64,000 bases of DNA from Nitratireductor soli (GTDB lineage Bacteria; Pseudomonadota; Alphaproteobacteria; Rhizobiales; Rhizobiaceae). The position numbers and the translations under genes were made by a program. This document shows positions 1 through 7,785 of the stretch, in pieces (positions within the stretch are counted from its first letter, which is position 1; every line of letters begins with the position of its first letter). The notes below the pieces were generated by a model that saw only the letters and a program-made list of their open reading frames with translations, searched no databases and was not told the origin of the DNA. Location: the NCBI RefSeq assembly GCF_001050155.1, contig NZ_LFVY01000010.1, forward strand, positions 153,577-217,576, read 5' to 3'.

Positions 1-674
1 GCCTTCGCTGCCAGCACCAGCGCGGCGCGGGCCGACCGTCGATCGATACGAATGCCGCGATCGTTGATGATTTCCGACACAACGTAGACGGATTGCTCGT
101 CGGCCGACAGCGGCACCATGCGCGTGTCGGCTTCAGCCTCGGTCATCACGTCCACGTCGCAATAATCGTGGAACCGCTCGAAATCTTCCGGGTGGTCTTC
201 CGGTTCGTTCCAATAGAGCCCGGCGGGGTCTTCGCCCTTGCGCGGGCGGCGCGGAATGGAGAATTTGCGGATCAGCCGCGTGCCTTCCTTGTCCTTGCGG
301 ACGGTCAGGCCAAGCGCGTCACCCAGGCGGTCCAGGGAGCGCGGGAGCGCCATGGCGGCAGCGGTGGCCGCCGTGCATCGGAACTGCTCCACGCGGGCCA
401 CCGGCCAGCCGTAGCGCGGCGTCAGGACCATCTGCCATAACAAGCGTTCGAACGCGGCATTGTGGGCTGAGACCATGCCGCCGGCCTCGATATGGGCGAC
501 GATCTCGGGCGGGCATGGCTGGCCGGGGCGCCAGCGACGGACGGGACCGCCGTTCAGCTTGTAGGACGCCATGAGCGGTTGCGTGTTCGGTGACGCCATG
601 TAGTTGTAGACGCCGCGCTTCTTCAGGTCGATGTCGCTTCTTGTTTCGAAATCAAAGGTTAAATCGCTATACAT
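1..674 (-). CDS. Phage family A DNA polymerase, N-terminal part (runs off the left edge)
   Basis: Translating the minus strand from the ATG at 674 gives an open frame to the window edge (224 codons). It begins with a D-x-E exonuclease motif (DFETRS at residues 6-11) followed by DLKKRGVYNY, the start typical of phage DNA polymerases with a 3'-5' exonuclease and a pol I-type polymerase domain. Residues HNAAFE near 78 and a YCDVDV segment near 170 fit exonuclease motifs II and III. The polymerase domain lies beyond the window. The start overlaps the stop of the HNH gene by 8 nt (ATGTATAG), which suggests translational coupling. The DUF2800-DUF2815-polymerase order further upstream supports the call. 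Confidence 0.88.
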   Translation of the reverse strand, partial: MYSDLTFDFETRSDIDLKKRGVYNYMASPNTQPLMASYKLNGGPVRRWRPGQPCPPEIVAHIEAGGMVSAHNAAFERLLWQMVLTPRYGWPVARVEQFRCTAATAAAMALPRSLDRLGDALGLTVRKDKEGTRLIRKFSIPRRPRKGEDPAGLYWNEPEDHPEDFERFHDYCDVDVMTEAEADTRMVPLSADEQSVYVVSEIINDRGIRIDRRSARAALVLAAK

Positions 675-1083
675 CAATGTGAATCTTTCCGGTGCGAATG
701 CAGGAAATATTACTTTCCGTTACACCAAATATAATTCCTAGTTTTCTGCCGCTTATTGTCCCGAGTAAAGCTTTTATAGCAATTATGTCTTCGGGGCGTA
801 ACTTGTAGCGCGAGCAGACACGATGCCATTTCTTATCGCGGCCGTTGTTCCCTCGCGTGTCCCACCTAAGATTGAAAAGCCGGTTGTTTGCTTCGTCGCC
901 GTCTAGGTGGCGGCACTCGTGGCCGGGCGGGCACGGGCCGACGAAGGCGAGAAGCACCAGTTCATGAACGCAATGGCTGTTGGCTTTACCGAGTGCTACC
1001 GACAGATGGCCTTCTGTCATACGGCCCGGATGAAGGATTTTGCCGCGCTTTCGGTATTCATAAGCGGTGCCGTGTCTGGACAT
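667..1083 (-). CDS. HNH endonuclease, N-terminus possibly in another frame
   Basis: The 138-residue product carries an HNH_3-type nuclease core: VHELVLLAF, then PPGHECRHLDGD and NNRLFNLRWDT, followed by a C-terminal helix-turn-helix-like segment that ends in SNISCIRTGKI. Such free-standing HNH proteins are common mobile genes in phages. Family members normally begin with a segment containing VRSLDR. Here RSLDRT is encoded just upstream of the ATG at 1083, in the same frame, but that frame is closed a few codons further up. An ATG at 1141 overlaps the methyltransferase stop (ATGA) in a different frame. A +1 shift at 1109-1114 would join them. The nuclease may therefore be intact from 1083, frameshifted, or decayed. 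Confidence 0.75.
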   Translation of the reverse strand: MSRHGTAYEYRKRGKILHPGRMTEGHLSVALGKANSHCVHELVLLAFVGPCPPGHECRHLDGDEANNRLFNLRWDTRGNNGRDKKWHRVCSRYKLRPEDIIAIKALLGTISGRKLGIIFGVTESNISCIRTGKIHIDV

Positions 1084-1137
1084 CTGTGTCCACGTTCGGT
1101 CGAGCGACCTAAAAGGCGTGGTCGGTGATCAGTATCG

Positions 1138-2757
1138 TCATCCAAACACTCCTGGGTCAGTCGCCATTACGGAATGCTCGGTCAATCGAAGACGTTCGGC
1201 TTCGGTTTCGAGGTAGGCTTGGATGAAGTGCTTCGTGGCTTGCGCGTCGACCGCATTGCCGTATCCTCTGAGGCGACCGACCCTAGCCCTTGCACCGTGC
1301 TCCAGAGGGAATCCAGTCGCGGCATAGGCTGCGTGGGCTTCACGCCAAGCCTCCGATGCGTGGCGTGCCAGAATTGATGACAAAACACGCAGAGCGTCTG
1401 GACGTTCTTCGGTTCGTTGTTCGTCCAATCCTCGTCCACGTGGTGCGCGTGCAGTCGCTCCACCGTCCCGCAGCACTCGCATGCGGCCTTCAGCAACTTC
1501 CGCGCTCTCGCTTGATAGGCGTTCCGAGAAAGCCCACCCTTGCTCCTGGAGTTGGCGCAGGAAAGCGAGCAAAATCGGCGCTTCATGTATGTCTGGTAGT
1601 CTTCCAGCCGTCCATTCTCGTTGCGCTCGCGCTGAAAGCGACAACCGCAAATCATACAACGCTTCTCCGGCGTCGGTTTCGTATCGGATCGCCCACTCTG
1701 CGATTTCGAGTTCGATTTCGGCAACGTGTCCGGCGCGCACTCGTCCCAGGCTGCGGGTAGACCCATCAACCATCGGCTGTGGCCGGGGCTCAACTGGCCG
1801 CCACTTTCCATCCCGGCAGAAGAGCCAGTCAGCATCTCGCCAGAAACCGTTAGTCGGGCCGGTCCCTCCACTGTCAGACAGGCCACAGCCGCCAAATCCG
1901 GCCCTTTCGATCGCAGCGCCTCGATTATGCCGCCCGCTGTGGTGCGCACCCCCTTGTCGGCTAGCGCCGCCGTCGGCGTTGGCCAGCCCGACAATTGTCC
2001 CGCCATGTTCAGCGTCATGTTCGGCGCGAACGGGTCGTATTTCTCGCCCCTCTTGGCGTCCGTTACCGTGGCTGTCGGCCAACCCGCTTGTAGCGCTTGA
2101 AAACAGAGCTGCACTTGATCCTCGCCGTTTCGGTTCCCGAGCTTCGCATCGACTGTGTTCGGACTGCGCCAGCCTTTTAGCGACAAATCGGAGCCGTTGC
2201 CGGATGTGCGGTGCGCCACTGCCCGCAGAGCAGGTATCGGCGGCCCCGACGGCATTTCCCACTCTTTCCAGGACAGCGCGTAGAGTGTAGAGCCACAGCC
2301 GTCCGTCACGGCTCGCAACCTGTTCGCCAAACGTGACTGAAGGTCGGCGCTCGCCGATGAGGCGGATGAACTCAGGGAGTAGGTGGCGATCGTCGCCTCG
2401 CCATTCGTCGCCGCAATCGAGACATACCCATCCGGCTGTGACGACAGGATGCGAGAGACAACTTTTTCCGCCGCAGCTAGGACATTCACTGCCTTTGCCC
2501 GCGGCCGAGAACGGCGGGCACGGGCAGCTTCCGGTCCAGACGGGCCGGTCGTCGGGCCATCCGGCGAGCCGGAGGCTGTACGACCAGACGCCGATCCCAG
2601 CGAAGAAGTGGCATTGGGTGTATCCGGCCAGATCAGAAGCTTTGACATCCTCGATGCTTCTTTCGTCAACGTCGCCAGGCGCGATGTGTCCGGCGGAAAT
2701 CAGGTTGCGCAACCACTGCGCGGCGTAGGGGTCGATCTCGTTGTAGTATGCCGACAT
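1138..2757 (-). CDS. Phage DNA (cytosine-5) methyltransferase with internal insertion
   Basis: The 539-residue protein would methylate cytosines in DNA. Visible motifs are FAGIG (motif I, residues 52-56), [11 protein letters not shown] (motif IV, catalytic Cys80), a Cys4 zinc-ribbon insert at 92-115 (CPSC, CLDC), GEQVAS (motif VI-like, 144-149), IRQR (motif VIII, 185-188) and GYGNAV (motif X, about 498-503). This is the phage type that often carries a zinc ribbon. Between the target-recognition region and motif X lies an extra stretch of roughly 110 residues with no methyltransferase features; in the other frame this DNA encodes an HNH nuclease. The start follows the upstream stop as TGATG, and the stop overlaps a downstream ATG as ATGA. 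Probably a self-protection or orphan methylase. Confidence 0.85.
   Translation of the reverse strand: MSAYYNEIDPYAAQWLRNLISAGHIAPGDVDERSIEDVKASDLAGYTQCHFFAGIGVWSYSLRLAGWPDDRPVWTGSCPCPPFSAAGKGSECPSCGGKSCLSHPVVTAGWVCLDCGDEWRGDDRHLLPEFIRLIGERRPSVTFGEQVASRDGRLWLYTLRAVLERVGNAVGAADTCSAGSGAPHIRQRLRFVAKRLAQSEHSRCEAREPKRRGSSAALFSSATSGLADSHGNGRQEGREIRPVRAEHDAEHGGTIVGLANADGGASRQGGAHHSGRHNRGAAIERAGFGGCGLSDSGGTGPTNGFWRDADWLFCRDGKWRPVEPRPQPMVDGSTRSLGRVRAGHVAEIELEIAEWAIRYETDAGEALYDLRLSLSARAQREWTAGRLPDIHEAPILLAFLRQLQEQGWAFSERLSSESAEVAEGRMRVLRDGGATARAPRGRGLDEQRTEERPDALRVLSSILARHASEAWREAHAAYAATGFPLEHGARARVGRLRGYGNAVDAQATKHFIQAYLETEAERLRLTEHSVMATDPGVFG
1182..2648 (-). CDS. Overlapping-frame ORF ending in an HNH endonuclease, nested in the methyltransferase gene
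   Basis: A second frame is open for 488 codons entirely within the methyltransferase gene (a TTG at 2669 could extend it). Its last third encodes a convincing nuclease: [14 protein letters not shown] and CECCG zinc ligands, then LHAHHVDED and [14 protein letters not shown] (nt about 1347-1667), the HNH core with bracketing CxxC pairs. The rest is Ser/Pro/Trp-rich ([44 protein letters not shown]). From memory, similar strings are annotated in many phage genomes as the alternate frame of this methyltransferase; I cannot check this here. The HNH part is very likely translated. Whether it starts at 2648 or at an internal ATG is unknown. Confidence 0.6.
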   Translation of the reverse strand: MSKLLIWPDTPNATSSLGSASGRTASGSPDGPTTGPSGPEAARARRSRPRAKAVNVLAAAEKVVSRILSSQPDGYVSIAATNGEATIATYSLSSSASSASADLQSRLANRLRAVTDGCGSTLYALSWKEWEMPSGPPIPALRAVAHRTSGNGSDLSLKGWRSPNTVDAKLGNRNGEDQVQLCFQALQAGWPTATVTDAKRGEKYDPFAPNMTLNMAGQLSGWPTPTAALADKGVRTTAGGIIEALRSKGPDLAAVACLTVEGPARLTVSGEMLTGSSAGMESGGQLSPGHSRWLMGLPAAWDECAPDTLPKSNSKSQSGRSDTKPTPEKRCMICGCRFQRERNENGRLEDYQTYMKRRFCSLSCANSRSKGGLSRNAYQARARKLLKAACECCGTVERLHAHHVDEDWTNNEPKNVQTLCVFCHQFWHATHRRLGVKPTQPMPRLDSLWSTVQGLGSVASEDTAMRSTRKPRSTSSKPTSKPKPNVFD

Positions 2758-2927
2758 CAGTCGTTCTCGTCGAAGAGGAAATTCAACGCTGACACGATCT
2801 TTTCGGCGTCGTCTCGGCTTTTACAGCGCGCTATTTCGGCGCCGTCGGCGGCACTGCGGCGCCGATCGAAAACACAGAACCAGTCTGTATGGGCGGGATG
2901 CCCGGGTTCGTAGAAATAGCGTTTCAT
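2757..2927 (-). CDS. Small phage protein, 56 aa, unknown function
   Basis: This 56-residue frame starts MKRYFYEPG and ends FLFDEND. Its ATG overlaps the stop of the upstream gene (ATGA) and its stop overlaps the methyltransferase start (TGATG), so it sits tightly in the operon and is almost certainly translated. It is charged, contains two cysteines, and has no motif I recognise. The SD-like GGGG lies 7 nt before the start, inside the previous gene. Confidence 0.7.
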   Translation of the reverse strand: MKRYFYEPGHPAHTDWFCVFDRRRSAADGAEIARCKSRDDAEKIVSALNFLFDEND

Positions 2928-3172
2928 CCGAATACCCCTTCCGTCGTTTCGGGTTCATCGTCGATCACCAGCTCATTCGGCAGCACGCGCAAGGCTTTGC
3001 GGATCGCGTCGACTGGATCGGCGTCTATACCGATCAGCATGCGCGGGTCACTTGCCATGCCGGCGGTCGCTTTCCACACGAGACGCTTCTTGCTGTCATG
3101 AAAGGGCCGCAGATTGAGTTCCAGAAGACCATCCTTGTCGGAGGCTTCGCGCAGTTCCTGGTCGAAGGTCAA
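2924..3172 (-). CDS. Small phage protein, 82 aa, TTG start, unknown function
   Basis: An 82-residue frame is chosen to start at the TTG at 3172, which overlaps the upstream stop as TTGA and has GGAGGG about 8 nt ahead. A longer in-frame ATG at 3253 would overlap the upstream gene by 85 nt and adds an Arg-rich stretch that looks like out-of-frame sequence. The product is soluble, with the segments LELNLRPFHDSKKRLVWKA and ADPVDAIRKALRVLP. Its C-terminus TEGVFG recurs at other gene ends in this operon (see findings). No function can be assigned. Confidence 0.65.
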   Translation of the reverse strand: MTFDQELREASDKDGLLELNLRPFHDSKKRLVWKATAGMASDPRMLIGIDADPVDAIRKALRVLPNELVIDDEPETTEGVFG

Positions 3173-3366
3173 AGCAAACCCTCCTGCTCGAGCCACCAGT
3201 CGGCAACGATCAGATCGGTGTCGCCGACATCCAGCGTATCGCCTTCCAGGCACACGCTGCGGGGTATCCAGATTTCCTGGTCGTCGAGATCGACCAGGAC
3301 GGCCGCGTCGGTCGCCCTGGTGATTTCGGCCTCGATTGTCGTCTGTCCGAAGCCGTTGCGTTTCAT
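3169..3366 (-). CDS. Small phage protein, 65 aa, unknown function
   Basis: The 65-residue frame starts at the ATG at 3366, which overlaps the stop of the GapR-like gene (ATGA). An ATG three codons upstream is possible but would enlarge the overlap. The product looks like a compact beta-rich domain ([28 protein letters not shown]) followed by an acidic stretch and [11 protein letters not shown]. Proteins of this shape occur in many phage early operons without known function. It shares 14 nt around its start (TTCGGATGAAACGC) with the start at 2927. Confidence 0.65.
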   Translation of the reverse strand: MKRNGFGQTTIEAEITRATDAAVLVDLDDQEIWIPRSVCLEGDTLDVGDTDLIVADWWLEQEGLL

Positions 3367-3647
3367 CCGAAGCACCCCATGCCCAGGGCAGTGCCGTAAA
3401 GCTCCAGCATCGCCATTTCTTCCTGAAGCTCGGCGGTGTCCTTCTTGCGCATGCGGACGATGGTCCGAACGGCCTTGGTATCGAAGCCAGTGCCCTTCAT
3501 TTCGGCGTAGATTTCCTTGATGTCCAAGGCGATCGTCGCCTTCTCGTCTTCCAGGCGTTCGATGCGCTCGATGAAGGCGCGGAGCTGGCCAGCGGCCACT
3601 GTCTGGGCGTTGTCGCCGCCCTTGATATCTGCCTTGTCGTCAGACAT
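3363..3647 (-). CDS. GapR-like DUF2312 DNA-binding protein, phage-borne
   Basis: The 94-residue protein matches the DUF2312/GapR family in length and signature: [40 protein letters not shown], then [18 protein letters not shown]. In Caulobacter GapR is an essential nucleoid-associated protein that clamps overtwisted DNA ahead of forks and polymerases. The long N-terminal coiled coil and basic RTIVRMRKK patch are present. The start ATG overlaps the upstream stop by 8 nt. In a phage replication operon it may help relieve or sense positive supercoiling, or compete with host GapR; that role is inference. Confidence 0.88.
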   Translation of the reverse strand: MSDDKADIKGGDNAQTVAAGQLRAFIERIERLEDEKATIALDIKEIYAEMKGTGFDTKAVRTIVRMRKKDTAELQEEMAMLELYGTALGMGCFG

Positions 3648-3984
3648 TGAAATCGCGCTCCAACCGCTCTAGAGCTTCGCTGATACGCGCCAACGTGCGG
3701 TATTGATCTGCCGCGCGGGATCGCATCTGGTCGAGGAAGCCATCTGGCGCGCGTGGATCGCTGTCGGCGCTTCCGGAGCTCTCCGGCACAGAGCCGGTCA
3801 GTGCGTCGGCGACGCGCTCGATGCGAGCCGCAATCTGGACAGCGAACTCGGCGTTCTCGACAGTTGCCTTGTGCAGCAAGTCGCCGTGCGGTGTTTTCTG
3901 CGCGGTGCTGCAAGCAGACGCAGTACGGAGAGCACCGCTGGTCAGGCTCATGCCGCCTGGTGAATAATCTTTCTCCACGATCAT
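3640..3984 (-). CDS. Phage protein, 114 aa, unknown function
   Basis: The start is placed at the ATG at 3984 because AGGAAGG lies 5 nt upstream. The frame also opens at 4047, but that would run through a perfect 12-bp hairpin and an 18-bp repeat that look regulatory. The product is polar, with the segments [25 protein letters not shown] and [20 protein letters not shown], which suggests two amphipathic helices. No family recognised. Its stop overlaps the start of the GapR-like gene by 8 nt. Confidence 0.6.
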   Translation of the reverse strand: MIVEKDYSPGGMSLTSGALRTASACSTAQKTPHGDLLHKATVENAEFAVQIAARIERVADALTGSVPESSGSADSDPRAPDGFLDQMRSRAADQYRTLARISEALERLERDFNV

Positions 3985-4001
3985 TTCCTTCCTGGGGTTG
4001 A

Positions 4002-4030
4002 GGACGATGACCGATAGCCGGTCATCGTCC
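4002..4030 (-). promoter_or_regulatory. Perfect 12-bp hairpin upstream of the 3984 gene
   Basis: GGACGATGACCG (4002-4013) pairs perfectly with CGGTCATCGTCC (4019-4030) around a 5-nt loop. No T-run follows on the minus strand, so it is not a classic intrinsic terminator. It may attenuate read-through or shape translation of the gene starting at 3984. Confidence 0.5.
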
Positions 4031-4044
4031 GTTTCGTCAGTCGT
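4027..4044 (-). repeat. 18-bp direct repeat, copy 1 (phage regulatory candidate)
   Basis: GTCCGTTTCGTCAGTCGT on the plus strand recurs exactly at 9178-9195 in the same orientation. Both copies lie 30-45 bp upstream of a minus-strand gene start. Confidence 0.6.
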
Positions 4045-4057
4045 CAAAACTTACAGT

Positions 4058-4693
4058 TCAGCCAAAAAGACCGCCAGCGCCGGCGCCGGATTTCGTTTCC
4101 GAAGGCGCCTCGCCTTCGTCTTCGATCTTCTCGTGCCACTTCTCCGGGTCGATACCGCCAGAGCCGCCGAGGCGTTCGCCTTCGCCCTTTTTCTGGAAAT
4201 ACTCGATGCCGAAGGAGACTCCGTTGCCGTTCTTCGGGTTGTACCAGGAGAAGGCGTTGATGACCGCGAAGCCGCGGCAGCCCGAATAGACCTCTTCCTC
4301 GGTCGCCGGGATATTCGGATCCTTGTAGCGGACGACCGGCGCCTTGTTCGACGTGACACGGATGAAGAACTTGCCTTCGCCCATGCCGGGGTGCAGTTCG
4401 CCCGTTTCCTTGTTGCGGGCTTCCTTGCCCGTTCCCGACAGGAGCGGCGACTTGATCAGGCCGTCCTTGGCCATCTGGATGCCCTTTTCGCCCCACTCGG
4501 CGGTGATGACCTGGGCGATCTCCTTCTCCAGAACGAGCCTTGCCGCCTCGTCGAAAATCAAGGTGCAATCCCAACTCTCGCGTTTGCTGCCGTCGTCGCT
4601 CTCACGGGTGCGCGACTTGAACAGCCCGAAGGCGAAGGACACGGTGCAGTCCGGTGTTCTGAAGGGCTCACCACGAGCCATTTTCTTAGCCAT
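4058..4693 (-). CDS. DUF2815 phage ssDNA-binding-type protein
   Basis: The 211-residue protein fits DUF2815 in length and pattern: an N-terminal SFAFGLFKSRT, the central FFIRVTSNKAPVV and YSGCRGFAVINAFSWYN, and an acidic Gly-rich tail (IEDEGEAPSE to the end). Members are thought to be phage single-stranded DNA-binding proteins, and the acidic C-terminus fits such a role. It lies directly after DUF2800, the usual pairing in phages with this polymerase. Seventeen nt separate it from the upstream stop, with GAGA-type SD sequence close to the ATG. Confidence 0.82.
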   Translation of the reverse strand: MAKKMARGEPFRTPDCTVSFAFGLFKSRTRESDDGSKRESWDCTLIFDEAARLVLEKEIAQVITAEWGEKGIQMAKDGLIKSPLLSGTGKEARNKETGELHPGMGEGKFFIRVTSNKAPVVRYKDPNIPATEEEVYSGCRGFAVINAFSWYNPKNGNGVSFGIEYFQKKGEGERLGGSGGIDPEKWHEKIEDEGEAPSETKSGAGAGGLFG

Positions 4694-4710
4694 CTCTCAG
4701 TTTCTCCGTT

Positions 4711-5961
4711 TCACTGTTGAGGTTCGAAGTGTTTCTGCGCGACCGTCTTTGCCGGCGGCCGCGAAGTCTTGTCGACGGACACCAGATTGGTTCCGGTGAT
4801 CGGTCGTTCGACGAAAGGAACGATCATGTCCTTCCGTTTTGCTCCGAGCAGCTTGTCCATCTGCGCAGGCGATTTCAGTTTTGGGTCTGCGTAGATGGCG
4901 CTTTCGTCCAGTCCAAGCTCAGCCATAAGACGCGCGGCGAGGGCTGGATCGTCCACCCACTTCCGGTTTCCGATCTTCTCGGAAAGCTGGTAGCCGGGGA
5001 TTTCAACACCGGTCTCGGCCTGGGCGTGAGCATAGGCGCGGCGGGCCTTGATCCAGTCCTCCAGCATCGGGATCATGTCGAGATCACGGGCCAGAGCCTC
5101 GGGCGACGTGTCCAGCGCCGAATTGCCGATACGGGGCTGGTCCAGATCGTCGAACCAGACAGCGGCTACGTCCATAGCGCCCTTTCGGAGCGCCGGGCAT
5201 GTGCCTTCGGCAGGGCAGAACGTGCATTTGCCGGGGGTCAGCCATTTCTCGGCCCACGCGTCCAGCTTGACGCTGTTGCCGCCCGCCGCTTCGTATTCGT
5301 CCATGGCCTGCTTCGACCGTTTCATGGATTTCAGCAAATCGGCGGTCCAGGCCACCAGATCGGCGACATGGAAGGTCTCGGAACGGATACGGCCGTCCTT
5401 GTGCGGCGCGCGGGGCTGGACGATCGTGACCTTGACGGTCTCCACGTCCAGATCCTGGTGGTGCAGGAGCGCGCCGAGCCCATAGGTGCGGAGCTGCGGA
5501 TTGTCCTTCACGTCGACGACGCCCATACCATTTTTCAGGTCAACGATTTCGAGGGTCTGGGTTGCTTCGTCATACGTCACGAAATCGCCCGTGCCGCCCG
5601 CGTCGAATGGCGGGTTCAGGTCGCCGAGCGAGAAACGCTCTTCGATCCAATACCAGACGGGCGGGTGCATGAATTGCCGGCAGTAGTCGACATATTCCTG
5701 CGCCGAGTTGACCAGTTCTTCATCGATCGTGATCTCGTGCGCCTTGGTCTTCTCGACGGTATCGAGAAAGGCCGAGGCGTCGACACCTTCGGTCAGGCAC
5801 TTCTCGGCAATCTGGTGACAGGCCGTGCCGCGCGCGGCGTGGATGCTTTCCTTGTCGGGCGGGGCGAACTGCGCCAGTGTCAGCGCGCCGGCGCAATGGA
5901 CGTTGCGGGCGGTCGAAGACGCCGACCAGGTGGCGTGTTCCCGGATGCCGTGGTCAACCAT
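4711..5961 (-). CDS. DUF2800 RecB/Cas4-like phage nuclease
   Basis: The start at 5961 (MVDHGIREHATWSASS) is chosen because it overlaps the upstream stop by 8 nt and matches the family N-terminus; the longer frame to 6072 adds non-family sequence. The 416-residue protein has the PD-(D/E)xK signature of DUF2800: GTACHQIAEKCL, GTGDFVTYDEATQTLEIVDLKNG (D and D-x-K), and a cysteine cluster (CTFCPAEGTC) like the iron-sulfur Cys of Cas4/AddB nucleases. It is probably a 5'-3' or structure-specific exonuclease in phage replication and recombination, working with the DUF2815 protein and polymerase. Confidence 0.85.
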   Translation of the reverse strand: MVDHGIREHATWSASSTARNVHCAGALTLAQFAPPDKESIHAARGTACHQIAEKCLTEGVDASAFLDTVEKTKAHEITIDEELVNSAQEYVDYCRQFMHPPVWYWIEERFSLGDLNPPFDAGGTGDFVTYDEATQTLEIVDLKNGMGVVDVKDNPQLRTYGLGALLHHQDLDVETVKVTIVQPRAPHKDGRIRSETFHVADLVAWTADLLKSMKRSKQAMDEYEAAGGNSVKLDAWAEKWLTPGKCTFCPAEGTCPALRKGAMDVAAVWFDDLDQPRIGNSALDTSPEALARDLDMIPMLEDWIKARRAYAHAQAETGVEIPGYQLSEKIGNRKWVDDPALAARLMAELGLDESAIYADPKLKSPAQMDKLLGAKRKDMIVPFVERPITGTNLVSVDKTSRPPAKTVAQKHFEPQQ

Positions 5962-6163
5962 CGGTTTTTGCCTTTGATTTCTGCAAGTTCGCAGCAACAT
6001 GCGCGCCATGGATGGCGTGCGCACAGTGCGCGAGGATATACCAGTCTTCACGAATGAATTTGCGAAGGTCATCCGCCGTCACGTCTACGCTGAAACGCGA
6101 GTTGATGAGATGCTGCATAATTTCAACGGCTCGCTTTTCGGGTATTTCGCCGATAACGCCCAT
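5954..6163 (-). CDS. Small phage protein, 69 aa, unknown function
   Basis: A 69-residue frame starts MGVIGEIPEKRAVEIMQHLI and overlaps the DUF2800 start by 8 nt, with 9 nt to the upstream stop. It has a central VTADDLRKFIREDWYILAHCAHAIHG segment with several His and Cys. Tight packing in the operon supports translation. No known family recognised. Confidence 0.65.
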   Translation of the reverse strand: MGVIGEIPEKRAVEIMQHLINSRFSVDVTADDLRKFIREDWYILAHCAHAIHGAHVAANLQKSKAKTDG

Positions 6164-6172
6164 GGTCGTCTC

Positions 6173-7252
6173 CTAGCGCTTGAATGGATTTTTGGCGATG
6201 GCTTCGTCAATGCCGGCAACGGCCTTGGCGTAGCCGTCTTCTGGCACCTGCGACAGCTTAGCCACATCCTTGCCGAACAGCAGCGCGAAGACCTTCGGGC
6301 AATCCTCCATCGTGAACGGCATGGCGTTCATGTCGGTGTCCTGGCCGTCGAACCTCTTGGCGTAGCGCAGCATCGCCTTCTGCACGTCGGCCTTCGCTGC
6401 CGTCGGCTCGGGGTCGGCCTTCTTCTCGCGGCGATCGAGCGAAGCCGGGATGTCGCCAAGCTCATCGACTTTGGCTTCCGTCGCCGCGCGAACGCGTTTC
6501 ACCATTTCGGGGATGTTGTCTTCCTCGACTTCGTGGATGCCGCAGCCGATCAGACCGTCTTCGGCGCAGAGCGCGACAGCCGCCGCCATGCCGTGCTTCT
6601 TCTGGTAGGCGCCCACGGCGCGGCGTAGTTCGTCGATTGGCGCCAGCCCACCATTGGCTTCCGTCTCGGCCGCTTCGTCGGCGGTGTCTTGCGCGATCGT
6701 CTCTGCGTCGTCCTCGGGGCCGACACGCTCTTCGCCGGTCGAGATGGAAGGCTTGTCGCCGGAGTCGGGCATCTCCTTGAGTGACGCTTCGGCGGCTGCG
6801 CGTCCGTGTTCGGAGATGACTGCGTTCAGCTTCTCAAGCGAGACGCCTTTTTCAGCGGCGAAGGCTTCCCATGCATCATCGTCGGTCTTCTCGGCGCTGT
6901 TGCGGCGCTTGTTGCCTTCGGAGGGAGCGCCAATCGGACGCGTATCGAGTTCAGCGATTTCAGTGACATTTACGCTGCCATCGTCTGCCTTTTCCACCTT
7001 CGCTATGACGGTGCGGTCACTGCCTGGCTCGGCGAAGTCAACGCCCACAGCTCGTGGGTCAACGCGGGCGCCATACTGTTCGGTTCTCCACGTCTCGTTG
7101 GGTTCGCGGCTAATGCCATCCGGCCCGCGCGCCCTAATCTCTTCCGCCTCTTCGGGACTGATCGTCGCCACGCGCGGAGCGCCGAGAAGCTGGCGCATCT
7201 TGCCCAACACTTCTTCGCCGGTCTCGCCGTGAATTTTGATTTCGATGCTCAT
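6173..7252 (-). CDS. Phage protein, 359 aa, acidic linker and two related helical modules
   Basis: The ATG at 7252 has a good SD (AGGAGAGA) in the 14-nt gap after the HNH gene. The product is acidic. After an N-terminal region and a disordered acidic middle (EERVGPEDDAETIAQDTADE), two modules of similar layout appear: one around PIDELRRAVGAYQKKHGMAA and one around DVQKAMLRYAKRFDGQ, which ends KLSQVPEDGYAKAVAGIDEAI. Modules of the form helix, Y-x-K-x-HG, then a lambda-like PE-Y segment occur in phage early proteins of unknown role. A scaffold or replication accessory protein is possible, but I assign no function. Confidence 0.65.
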   Translation of the reverse strand: MSIEIKIHGETGEEVLGKMRQLLGAPRVATISPEEAEEIRARGPDGISREPNETWRTEQYGARVDPRAVGVDFAEPGSDRTVIAKVEKADDGSVNVTEIAELDTRPIGAPSEGNKRRNSAEKTDDDAWEAFAAEKGVSLEKLNAVISEHGRAAAEASLKEMPDSGDKPSISTGEERVGPEDDAETIAQDTADEAAETEANGGLAPIDELRRAVGAYQKKHGMAAAVALCAEDGLIGCGIHEVEEDNIPEMVKRVRAATEAKVDELGDIPASLDRREKKADPEPTAAKADVQKAMLRYAKRFDGQDTDMNAMPFTMEDCPKVFALLFGKDVAKLSQVPEDGYAKAVAGIDEAIAKNPFKR

Positions 7253-7266
7253 TAAGTCTCTCCTTG

Positions 7267-7785
7267 TTATCTTAGGTGTGGCCAGCGTTTCCGCGTTCTG
7301 ATCGAACAGGCGGTGGAAACGGCTATCGCGTAGTCGTCCGCGATTTCTTGGAGAGCCCGCGTGTCGGCGCGGATCGCGCGCACTTCGGGCTCGGTGAGCC
7401 TTGCTTGATTGTTGGCGGATCCCTGCTGGTCAGCCGATACTTTTCGGCCTTTGCTCAGCATGTCCTGCATGTTCGCCGTGTCGTCACCGAGAAACAGGTG
7501 GCGCGGGTTGGCACACGGCCTGTTGTCGCAGTGGTGGAGCACGAGAGGACCGCTTTTGCGAGCGCGCCCTAGATCGACGCCGTAGTGGATTTCGAAGGCC
7601 ACGCGGTGCACATAGTCACACCGGCCCCCTTGCGCCCTGGACCGGGTAATTTGGCCATAGCCGTTGTCTACACAGTAGCCCGTCCACACCCAGCAATCGC
7701 CGTTTGGGCCGTGACCGGGTGTTTTATCGACCTTAGCCCACAGCCGCTTTTCTAGCGGGGGGTAGGTTCTGCCGCGACCGCTCAT
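7267..7785 (-). CDS. HNH endonuclease (HNH_3 homing type)
   Basis: The start at 7785 is chosen because ATG overlaps the helicase stop (ATGA); an upstream extension to 7905 would lie fully inside the helicase gene. The 172-residue product has the complete free-standing phage HNH layout: CWVWTG, YGQI, VHRVAFEIHYG, LVLHHCDNRPCANPRHLFLG, NMQDMLSKGR, then a C-terminal helix-turn-helix (LTEPEVRAIRAD). Catalytic His and Asn are present, so it looks active. Such genes act as mobile intron-less homing elements or as phage packaging-type nucleases; next to a helicase gene the homing role is more likely. Confidence 0.87.
   Translation of the reverse strand: MSGRGRTYPPLEKRLWAKVDKTPGHGPNGDCWVWTGYCVDNGYGQITRSRAQGGRCDYVHRVAFEIHYGVDLGRARKSGPLVLHHCDNRPCANPRHLFLGDDTANMQDMLSKGRKVSADQQGSANNQARLTEPEVRAIRADTRALQEIADDYAIAVSTACSIRTRKRWPHLR

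Noticed and set aside
4031..4047. Start of the 3640-3984 gene at the ATG at 4047
   Set aside because: It would translate the 18-bp repeat and the perfect hairpin and lacks an SD; the ATG at 3984 has AGGAAGG at good distance.
4717..6057. 446-codon plus-strand frame opposite the DUF2800 gene
   Set aside because: Antisense shadow; the minus strand has the nuclease motifs and the operon packing.
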